Positions 1-7,362 of a DNA stretch of 18,292 nucleotides are shown piece after piece. Both the position numbers and the translations under genes were made by a program. Positions within the stretch are counted from its first letter, which is position 1. The number at the start of each line of letters is the position of its first letter. Below the pieces are notes generated by a model. The model was given only the letters and a program-made list of their open reading frames with translations, was not told the origin of the DNA and made no database searches. The stretch is from Peptostreptococcus sp. (GTDB taxonomy: Bacteria; Bacillota; Clostridia; Peptostreptococcales; Peptostreptococcaceae), in the NCBI GenBank assembly GCA_020025095.1, contig JAHHSS010000022.1, positions 1 to 18,292 on the forward strand. Direction: 5' to 3'.

Positions 1-81
1 TTTTATTTTACCATAGAAGGACTTACAATTTTACAGACTTTTTTGTATACTCTCAGACTATTTGACAAAGAACATTTATCA

Positions 82-417
82 TTAAATAGGATCTACTTTG
101 CAGGTATATTTTCCCAAAAAATTTTTTTTGATTTTTTTTATTGTTTCACTATTATAACATGTAATTTCTAGGTACATTCTCTCATTTTCTATAAATAACA
201 TTTTTTTTATTTCTATTTTTTTCGAATCTTCTAATTCATCAATGAAAATTTTCAGTTTATTATATTCCTCTCTTATAGTGTTTTCTTTAGTTATAATTAC
301 TGAATATCTATTATCACCCATGCCACAATAATATAACTCTTTATTTTCCATAACACCTCTTAATATATAAATGATTAGCCCATTATTATAAACATTGTTA
401 TGTATTTTAAACCTCAT
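82..417 (-). CDS. Small hypothetical protein, last gene of the restriction cassette
   Basis: I do not recognise this 111-residue protein. It is charged and rich in Lys, Glu and Ile, with no signal peptide, membrane segment or familiar motif. Its ATG overlaps the 3' end of the preceding ATPase gene by 11 bases in another frame, and AGGAAGG lies 4 bases upstream, so it is probably translated from the same mRNA. A second possible start is Met23 (ATG at 351), preceded by AAGAGG; that form would be 89 residues and begin MENKELYYCG. I cannot choose between the two with certainty. As the last gene of a mod-res-ATPase unit it could be an accessory or immunity factor, but that rests on position alone. 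No terminator is visible between its stop and the window edge. Confidence 0.6.
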   Translation of the reverse strand: MRFKIHNNVYNNGLIIYILRGVMENKELYYCGMGDNRYSVIITKENTIREEYNKLKIFIDELEDSKKIEIKKMLFIENERMYLEITCYNSETIKKIKKNFLGKYTCKVDPI

Positions 418-2599
418 CTTGCCTTCCTAATTTTTCATTACAGAAAGCTTTTAAATTATCCAAATAATCTTCGGGGATTTCGAAAAATTTCTCAGGATTT
501 AACTGAAAAATATAATCATTTTCTATATGATTTGTCTCGTTAACAAACTTGCATGCATTCGGATGCTTCTTTTTGAACTGTGAAAGTAAATTACCACTAT
601 TTCTTTCTTTTTCAAATAAAAATCTAATCGCAATCGTTTGTGTATATTTATCTGCTTTTTCAACTAACTCCAATAACTTAGCATCACTTATTTCATTGAA
701 TAATTCATCATAGCTCATATCAGAGATATACTCGTTTATTATACGCATACCTTCACTAATAACCTCAGTTTTTGCTTTACCTTCTATTCTACTCTTATAT
801 TGTTCAAAATTTCTTCCATGAATCAAATTTGACAGCACATCATATGCAGTATCCTCCAAAAAATTTGGTTTGGTTAGCTCTATATGTTTTCTCAGATTAA
901 TTATTCTCACAGGAATCTTAACATGATTATCTTTTGAAAATTGTTTTGTTAATTCTACTACATTTTTCAGATCGTCTTGGGAAATTTCTTGTTCTACTAA
1001 TTTACCTCCATCATTAATGATGTATGATGCATGCACCGGTGTATGCAAATTATACTTTCTTAAAAACTTCCCATGTACATAATCAATTACCGGCTGCAAA
1101 TCATGTGTAAGCATTAACACGGTTTTATCCTTAAAGCTAAATTTGGTGTTGTCAAATAATCTTTTTGTTACAGCAAATTTTTTATTTTTATCAAAAGAGG
1201 TTATTGGGTCATCTAGGATAATTAAATCAACATCATCACTAACCGTTTCAAACATAAACATAACAAGTGCAAATGCGTTTTTTTCTCCCCAACTCAAGTG
1301 AGTTTCAGGACTATCAATTTTATCCTGTTCACTTGCATTACTTGGTATTAGATAACACATCGCTTTATTTTCACCATCACTTTTCAATATAAATTGATAA
1401 GGAAATCCTGATATCACAAAAAAATTATTTATGTCTTCCCTCCTATCTGCGATTAATTCTTCCATTCTCTCCTGGCATTTGCTAAACAATTTCTTTATTG
1501 CTACAGTCTTGTCCTTTAGTTCATTAATTTTTTCATCAACTTTATTAACTAACATATTAATTTTTTCAGTGCCATAGAATTTTGATATTTGCCTCTTATC
1601 TATAATCAGGTTCTCTAATTGCAGTTCTATTTTTTCTAGTTGTTCTCTAGAAATATTCATTGGTCTAAAATGTAAGATCTGTTTTATTTTAGAATGTAAA
1701 TATTCTGTCTCAGTTCCAATCTGATTCATTTCTGCCTGAAGTTCATTCCCCTTCGAACCATCGCCAATATACTGCTTCATAACACCAACAGATTCTGACT
1801 TAATGTAACCTTTATCTACTCCTTCTTGTAAAAATTCTATAACTTGATTTGCTACTTTTAAAGCAGAACTTTTAAATACACTAGAAATGGTCTTATTTTC
1901 TCTTTCAATATTTGTTTTATCCATATCATGTGTGCAAAATGGGCAAGAATCCCCATTCATCTGCCTTATACCATCATTCCTCCATTTAGCCCATTTCGAC
2001 ACAGTTATAAAATCTCTACCCTCATAAAATGGTTTATATGAATTTAATTCTTCATATTTATCAAATCCAGCTCCATTTCCTTTTAATAGTTCACCCATTC
2101 CACCTCTTTTAGAAATACTACTATTCTTAAAACTAGTTATATCCATATAACTAGGCAAAAAGTTCATTAATTCTTTTATATCACTTGATTGTTCAAAAAC
2201 ACTCTGCAGTCCCTTTAGCAAATTTTCCGTATTTTCTTTCATACTATCTAAATTTTCATCATGCAAAAAGACTTGATATGAATTATTTAAAAAACTATCA
2301 TTTTCAAACAGATACCTATTTACATAACTTTCATCAAATAGCTTCACCTTTTTAAAATTACAATTTTCCACTTTTGGTTCTTTGTCAGACATATATGGTT
2401 TCAGTTTTGCTAACTCATTGATATTTTGGTTTGAAAAATATAAAATTGCCTTACTAATTGAAGATTTCCCTGTTCCATTTGGACCATATTTTATATTAAG
2501 AGCATTTTACCTGATATTTATTTCTGCACTATCTATACAATTACAATTCATAATTTTTACGTTTGATTTTTGTAAATTATTATTAGCACTAATTTCCAT
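407..2599 (-). pseudogene. Zinc-hook ABC-type ATPase (AAA_13/RloC-like), broken by an in-frame TAA at codon 31
   Basis: From ATG 2599 the frame is open for 730 codons except for one TAA at 2507-2509. The start is well supported: GGAGGT lies 6 bases upstream inside res, and the ATG shares one base with the res stop (TGATG). Reading through the TAA (numbering from 2599): Walker A GPNGTGKSS at 39-47, after the stop; CPFC at about 219-222 as in zinc hooks, followed by coiled-coil-like sequence; ABC signature LSWGEK; Walker B LIILDDP; H-loop LMLTHD; and a C-terminal domain with R659-x3-E663-x27-H691. This is the order of the AAA_13 (PrrC/RloC) family. PrrC uses an Arg-x3-Glu...His triad to cut tRNA anticodons, so a nuclease role is possible but unproven. 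The ATG at 2392 opens a long frame, but it lacks the P-loop and a ribosome binding site. TAA to AAA or GAA would restore the frame. Confidence 0.8.
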
Positions 2600-4860
2600 C
2601 AAAATACCTCCTCAAGTAGTTTCCATTCCTCTTCCGACAACGAATGTTTATATTCTATATTATTATAATACAACTCCTCATCCTTATCTCTTACAAAGGC
2701 AAAATTATAACCATGCTCCTTTGCAAAACGCTTAAATTCTTCGAATTTGTTTACTACTTGTACATCGATGTTTTTGTCCTGTCCGTTACTCTCTCCACCT
2801 TTGGTTTCAATCAGCCATATTTCGCCATTTTTTAGCTTAACAATATAGTCAGGATAAAATAACTTTGTTTTTGCAAAGCCATCTGTATACATGATTGATA
2901 GATACTGACTTCCACTATCTCCATTTTTATAAACAAATTCTACTGCATCGTTGCCCTCGCAATACCTTTCAAACAAACGCTCGCTTGTCGATCTAAAGGA
3001 GCTGTCTATCATCTGAGTTGTATACTTTTCATAGGCATTTGATTCAAGTACCCTATTGTTTTTTACATCTGCCTTATACTTATAGATTTCCTCTAGAGGT
3101 ATCTTAAATGATTCCTCCTTTTTGAAGGAAAATAACGTTTGACTTATGTCATTATGCATACCACTAAATTCTATCATCAAGTTTTTAATCTTTTCCTTAT
3201 TGTTTATGATGAAAGAGTAATATTCCTTAAGAGTTAAATTTAGCAGCCTATAAGTTTTCTTTTTGCTCTTTAGAAATAGTCTGTTAAATATTTTTCTAGT
3301 CATCTTATAGTCTAAACCAGTATATTTCTTGAGCGCATCTATCTCGTGTCTAAGCTCCATACCATGCTTATGAGTGTCTACCCTATAATTTATAGTTTCG
3401 TGTACCATATTTTCTTGAGTTTCTAAATCTCTTAAAACGATGGCTTTTCCACTCAAATAACTTGCTTGGATTTCCTCTGAAATAATATAACCGTTGTTTT
3501 CAAATATTTTACGATTATCATTCAGATTATCTGAAAGGCTATACTTTTTCTTGATAAACTCGTATAAGTACTTGCAAACATCATAATCGTACACCGTTGG
3601 CATATCAGCGTTTCTAACTTCTTTTATTAGACTTAACTCCCTTGGTTCTTCTTTTAAAAATAATCTTTGAGTTTCATATGCTCCTACACTTAAAGCTGCC
3701 AATTTATACTTTTCATCAAATGTATATAAATATGAGTTGTCTAACAAAGTATCATCATAATGTTTTGCCTGTGGCATACGTCTTAAACGTCCTAAGGTTT
3801 GTATTTCAAACTTTTCACTCATATTTTCACGTAGTTTTACAAGTATTTTAGCTCTTGGACAATCCCATCCAGTAGCAAGCGCCTGCTTGAATAACAAAAA
3901 GACAGGCTCTGCATTTTCTCTCGTAATATAATTGTCTTTTCCTTCTTCTCCCAAATTTATTTTACCTAATTTTTTAGAGTTATAGCTTTTATCTTCCTTT
4001 GTTTCAGCACTAAACCAGCTTGCAAGAAGCCCGTTTTCATAGCTATAACCAAGAGAGTTTAACTTCTCTTCAACTCGCTCAATTAGTGCGTCATTTAGGT
4101 TTGGAAACTGCACTAGCACAAGTGGTCTTACATCTACCTGAATATTCTTATATGCATCGGCTATTTCCTCTCTTAAACTAACCGCCTTCTCTATCAACAC
4201 ATCTGTTTCCGAGTCAATATTATCCAGTGTATCAACCTTTAAATCATGATTTATATACATCGCCCTTGTAATAAGACCTTCATTGATAACATCAATTTCA
4301 TTAATAGAATAAAACTTTCCTAAGGCTCTTGATATTGGTGTTGCAGAAACTCTTAATTCGTGTCTACTTGCTAGAGCTTTAATTACATCGTTAGCTTTTG
4401 ATGTGTCGTTTAGGTGTTCCTCATCTATTATGCAGACAAATTCAAGCCCCTTATTATGTGCCTTTGCAATATGCTCATACAAATTTGTTCTTTCAGTATC
4501 GCTAATTGCTTTGTTGCCCTTTTTCGTTATCTTTTCCCAGTTGATAAAATAGGTTGTGCCAGCCTTGAACCCACCTAGCAAAACATCATCTATATTACCT
4601 GTATTCAAATTTGGTGCAAATTTTTCCATTTTCTCCTTAGATTGTGCTTCTAAATTGCCCTTTCCTGGAGAGAACCAGCAAAATACAGTATTATCCCTGT
4701 GATAGTCTAAATACTTTTCAATGTAAGCAATTAAAATTATGGTCTTTCCTGAACCTGTTGGAGCATGAAGGACTATCGGCTCTTTATTTTCTAATTCAGT
4801 AGTTTCATACAGCCAGTCTACAGCTTTTTCTTGAAAATCTTTTAACTTAATATCAATCAT
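2599..4860 (-). CDS. res: Type III restriction enzyme, Res subunit (helicase/endonuclease)
   Basis: This 753-residue protein is the ATP-dependent translocase and nuclease subunit that joins Mod to cut unmodified DNA. Superfamily 2 helicase motifs appear in order: Walker A APTGSGKT (33-40), DEEH (146-149), SAT (172-174), a motif V region ALATGWDCP, and motif VI QTLGRLRR (about 354-361). Near the C-terminus is a PD-(D/E)xK nuclease core, P670-D671 followed by E685-T-K687 in IETKGG. Length and domain order fit the family and no key residue is missing. Its ATG overlaps the mod stop by 4 bases (ATGA), and its own stop overlaps the ATG of the downstream ATPase gene by one base, so the three genes look translationally coupled. 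It appears intact. Confidence 0.95.
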   Translation of the reverse strand: MIDIKLKDFQEKAVDWLYETTELENKEPIVLHAPTGSGKTIILIAYIEKYLDYHRDNTVFCWFSPGKGNLEAQSKEKMEKFAPNLNTGNIDDVLLGGFKAGTTYFINWEKITKKGNKAISDTERTNLYEHIAKAHNKGLEFVCIIDEEHLNDTSKANDVIKALASRHELRVSATPISRALGKFYSINEIDVINEGLITRAMYINHDLKVDTLDNIDSETDVLIEKAVSLREEIADAYKNIQVDVRPLVLVQFPNLNDALIERVEEKLNSLGYSYENGLLASWFSAETKEDKSYNSKKLGKINLGEEGKDNYITRENAEPVFLLFKQALATGWDCPRAKILVKLRENMSEKFEIQTLGRLRRMPQAKHYDDTLLDNSYLYTFDEKYKLAALSVGAYETQRLFLKEEPRELSLIKEVRNADMPTVYDYDVCKYLYEFIKKKYSLSDNLNDNRKIFENNGYIISEEIQASYLSGKAIVLRDLETQENMVHETINYRVDTHKHGMELRHEIDALKKYTGLDYKMTRKIFNRLFLKSKKKTYRLLNLTLKEYYSFIINNKEKIKNLMIEFSGMHNDISQTLFSFKKEESFKIPLEEIYKYKADVKNNRVLESNAYEKYTTQMIDSSFRSTSERLFERYCEGNDAVEFVYKNGDSGSQYLSIMYTDGFAKTKLFYPDYIVKLKNGEIWLIETKGGESNGQDKNIDVQVVNKFEEFKRFAKEHGYNFAFVRDKDEELYYNNIEYKHSLSEEEWKLLEEVF

Positions 4861-6581
4861 AGCTCGCCAACCTCCATCAACTCATTTTTAAAGTAATAGT
4901 CTGGTATATCAACTACCTTAATGCCCTTATCTTCAAGCCCTTTCATCTGAATACCACTAATAAAGACATCAGATGCCCTAAATATTGTAGCTCCTTCATT
5001 TGCTTTATTTATAGCAGATTCAACATCATCTTCATCTAAGATTATCAGCTTATTTTTAGCGTCTATTTCACACATATATTCAAGCTCTATTAGTGGCTTG
5101 ATGTAGTCTATTAGTCTATCTGAAAGACTTGCTTCGTCATCCTCATCGTCAAACTTTGGAATGAAATCTGTTTTTAAGTACTTGAGATTGTGAGGTAGTT
5201 CCTCCTGAATATTTTTAAGTCTTTGATATGTAACCTCTTCACAAATATTATTTTCATTATTTGTGCAAAGGATGTATTTTCTATTTCCTCCATCTTCCTT
5301 GTTAAGTTGTATAACTGCGTGTCCGGTTGTACCTGAACCTGCAAAGAAATCAAGAATGGTTGCATTAGTACTCCCTATCATTTTTACTATTTGTTTTATT
5401 AATCTTATTGGCTTTTTACCATTTTTAAATTCAGTGCTACCTTCTTTGGTAACATTACCCATATCTAAGTAAAAACCTTCCCACCAATCACCTCTAATTT
5501 TGCGAAGTCCATTTGGAGATTTATAACCATCTGTTTCACCCCATGAATTTCCTAACACTAGAATTTGCCTAACTCTATTTTTAGAATTTCTTGTTAAATA
5601 ATATACTTTGTTTTTTCTTTCAGTTTTTAACCATTTCAAATAATATAATCCATTTATATTATCAAACCCCGAAATTTTATCATCTGCTCCAATTTTATAT
5701 CTATTTTTCTCTATAAACTCATAAAAATCTTGACTTTTTCTAAATGCTTCTGCCAAAGATAGAGACTTTTTATTTGCCATATCTTTCGGATAACGATAAT
5801 CATAAATATCCTTAAGAGGTACAATGTCACCATTATCCTTTAAAAACAAAGAATAATGTTCATCATATTCTAATCTAGCATCATACAAAGGGTTTCTGGC
5901 TATATTTTTTCTTCCATTTTTCGCATATACAATAATATATTCTGCATTTTTAACTATATTACCTTGTTGAGCAGCTTTAACTTTCATACCTTGAGTTGTT
6001 GAAAGTTGACAATGTATATTAGTAACAAAATTCTCCTCTCCAAAAACCTCATCACAAAGTAGTTTCAACTGTGCTTGCTCATTATCGTCGATAGAAATAA
6101 ATATAACACCCTCATCACTTAATAATTCCTTAGCAATTTCAAGTCTTTCACTCATAAAAGATAACCACTTACTATGAGCGTATCCATCATTTTTATCTAC
6201 ATAACTGTCATTATATATAAAGTCTTTATTTTTTGTATTATACGGTGGATCAATATATATTACATCAATTTTTCCTTTGTGAGTTTTCTCTAAGAGTTTT
6301 AATGAATGTAGGTTATCTCCCTCAAGTAAAAAGTTGTAGTTATTGCTTTCATCTGCCTTGATTTTTCTTTCTTCAACTTCTTCAAATACAGGTATATTGT
6401 GTTCAAGCATTTCATCAACCTTTTCAGTATGCTTTTCCCATACAAGACCGTACTTCTTCTCCGTCAAAGCATTCGCAATTTCGTTCAACGAGCGTATGCT
6501 TTCGTCGTCCTTATTTTGTTCTTTTAACTTCTCTATAAAAGCTAAAAGTTCATCTCTTCTTATCTTTGATAAATTAGCCAC
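4857..6581 (-). CDS. mod: Type III DNA modification methyltransferase, Mod subunit
   Basis: Mod methylates adenine within an asymmetric recognition site and supplies sequence specificity to the Mod-Res complex. The 574-residue protein has motif IV DPPYNT at 111-116 and, far downstream, the SAM-binding motif I in LDFFAGSGTTGH (about 410-421). That order is the beta-class arrangement of type III enzymes. The stretch between them (about 180-380) would be the target-recognition region, so the recognised site cannot be read from homology. The start is GTG at 6581 with a near-perfect AAGGAGG 5 bases upstream (6587-6593). A promoter lies at 6664-6692. I see no long homopolymer or tandem repeat of the kind that makes some type III mod genes phase-variable. 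The gene appears intact. Confidence 0.95.
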   Translation of the reverse strand: MANLSKIRRDELLAFIEKLKEQNKDDESIRSLNEIANALTEKKYGLVWEKHTEKVDEMLEHNIPVFEEVEERKIKADESNNYNFLLEGDNLHSLKLLEKTHKGKIDVIYIDPPYNTKNKDFIYNDSYVDKNDGYAHSKWLSFMSERLEIAKELLSDEGVIFISIDDNEQAQLKLLCDEVFGEENFVTNIHCQLSTTQGMKVKAAQQGNIVKNAEYIIVYAKNGRKNIARNPLYDARLEYDEHYSLFLKDNGDIVPLKDIYDYRYPKDMANKKSLSLAEAFRKSQDFYEFIEKNRYKIGADDKISGFDNINGLYYLKWLKTERKNKVYYLTRNSKNRVRQILVLGNSWGETDGYKSPNGLRKIRGDWWEGFYLDMGNVTKEGSTEFKNGKKPIRLIKQIVKMIGSTNATILDFFAGSGTTGHAVIQLNKEDGGNRKYILCTNNENNICEEVTYQRLKNIQEELPHNLKYLKTDFIPKFDDEDDEASLSDRLIDYIKPLIELEYMCEIDAKNKLIILDEDDVESAINKANEGATIFRASDVFISGIQMKGLEDKGIKVVDIPDYYFKNELMEVGEL

Positions 6582-6663
6582 CTTACCCTCCTTAGTACTG
6601 TTATATTATTCACTTGAATTCTAAAAATTTTACCTTAATAAAACCTTACTTCACATTTCCTTG

Positions 6664-6692
6664 ATTATATCATTTATACCATTTTTATTCAA
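6664..6692 (-). promoter_or_regulatory. Sigma-A promoter of the mod-res cassette
   Basis: On the minus strand a TTGAAT -35 box (6687-6692) and a TATAAT -10 box (6664-6669) are separated by exactly 17 bases, and TGA before the -10 makes it an extended -10. Transcription would start near 6657, about 75 bases before the mod GTG. It begins right after the stop of the MobC-like gene, so the cassette has its own promoter. Confidence 0.75.
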
Positions 6693-6702
6693 TTTTCTAC
6701 AT

Positions 6703-6942
6703 TTATCCCCTACCTAGAAGCTTCATAATTTCAAAAATATCCCATGCAAATTTATGCTGCATTTCCTTAATATCTTCTATATCCTTTTGGTTTATTGTAC
6801 CAGTCGTATTAGCTATCTTTGCTATCTGATTTATATTAGAACTTATGTGAGATAGCTTTGTATTCACCTCATAAAGAGGTGTCGTATCCACCACATAAAT
6901 ATCTCTTCCTGACACAGATTTAGTAATCAAATGTCGTATCAT
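6703..6942 (-). CDS. mobC: MobC-like mobilisation protein, probably truncated
   Basis: The 79-residue product contains HISSNINQIAKIANTTGTI followed by a DIEDIKEMQ helix, the core signature of MobC relaxosome accessory proteins from Gram-positive mobilisable and conjugative elements. MobC normally helps a relaxase work at oriT. Typical members have about 110-130 residues with an N-terminal ribbon-helix-helix DNA-binding part; that part is absent here and the protein enters almost directly at the junction with the conserved C-terminal half. I chose Met at 6942 because AAGGAGG lies upstream, although the spacing of 11 is long; an in-frame ATG at 6978 would add 12 residues. No relaxase gene follows, as would be expected; instead the mod promoter starts at once. 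It is most likely a leftover of a mobile element. Family assignment is by motif memory. Confidence 0.6.
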   Translation of the reverse strand: MIRHLITKSVSGRDIYVVDTTPLYEVNTKLSHISSNINQIAKIANTTGTINQKDIEDIKEMQHKFAWDIFEIMKLLGRG

Positions 6943-6978
6943 TTTTAGTCCACCCTCCTTTAATTTTTGCTTAAACAT

Positions 6979-7362
6979 TGCCTCTTCTTAAGCCAATCTA
7001 GTTTCAATTCTTCAGTTTCGATTCCACTAATCATACTATTTTACCTTATTTATGGTATCATTAAATCAATATTTTATCGTCTTTCCTGGCAAGCAATTTT
7101 AATAAAAATTCGCAAGTATGCGTACACTTATTATTATTTTTCTATCTTAAAATTATTTAAAAATTTGTTATTTAAAATAAGAATAAAAAATTTCAAATTA
7201 TAAAAACAAAAAAGACCGTAATAATTAAGCCACGGTCTTTTTTATTTATAAATATCAAGATAACAAAACTATTCTTTTCTTACTTTATATCATTTTGTAC
7301 TAATTATTTCTTTTGACAATCTAGAAATATTAAAAATCATAGTTCTTTAATTTCAAACTATC
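6979..7362. other. Non-coding gap between the mobC remnant and guaA
   Basis: This AT-rich gap of about 380 bases holds no convincing full-length gene. It contains a bidirectional terminator (7208-7243), a quasi-palindrome (7111-7132), and a 24-codon minus-strand frame at 6960-7034 (starting MISGIETEEL, ending CLSKN) whose TAA lies immediately before the ribosome binding site of the MobC-like gene. That short frame could be a leader peptide or a fragment of a lost gene; its own ribosome binding site is weak. The 120 bases nearest guaA show nothing further. Confidence 0.5.
7208..7243. terminator. Bidirectional intrinsic terminator downstream of guaA
   Basis: A perfect 12-bp stem, AAAAAAGACCGT (7208-7219) and its complement (7232-7243), encloses a 12-base loop. 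The A and T runs at the stem ends give a U-tract in either direction. It lies about 120 bases past the guaA stop and probably ends guaA transcription, insulating the accessory genes beyond. Confidence 0.85.

Noticed and set aside
62..67. Plus-strand TTGACA near the window start
   Set aside because: No -10 box at 16-18 bases and no plus-strand gene follows.
407..2392. A 661-codon frame starting at ATG 2392 as a complete ATPase gene
   Set aside because: No ribosome binding site precedes this ATG, the protein would lack Walker A, and the same frame upstream contains Walker A and a much better start at 2599 interrupted by one TAA.
2503..2509. Programmed recoding or re-initiation at the TAA of the ATPase gene
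   Set aside because: The ATG overlapping this area is in another frame and stops after three further codons; no slippery run or clear stimulatory hairpin is seen. Not excluded, but not supported.
2382..2735. Plus-strand 117-codon frame
   Set aside because: It lies antisense to the ATPase and res genes, has no family resemblance and no ribosome binding site of note.
7313..7318. Plus-strand TTGACA as a -35 box reading into guaA
   Set aside because: No acceptable -10 box lies at the right distance and there is no plus-strand gene to serve.
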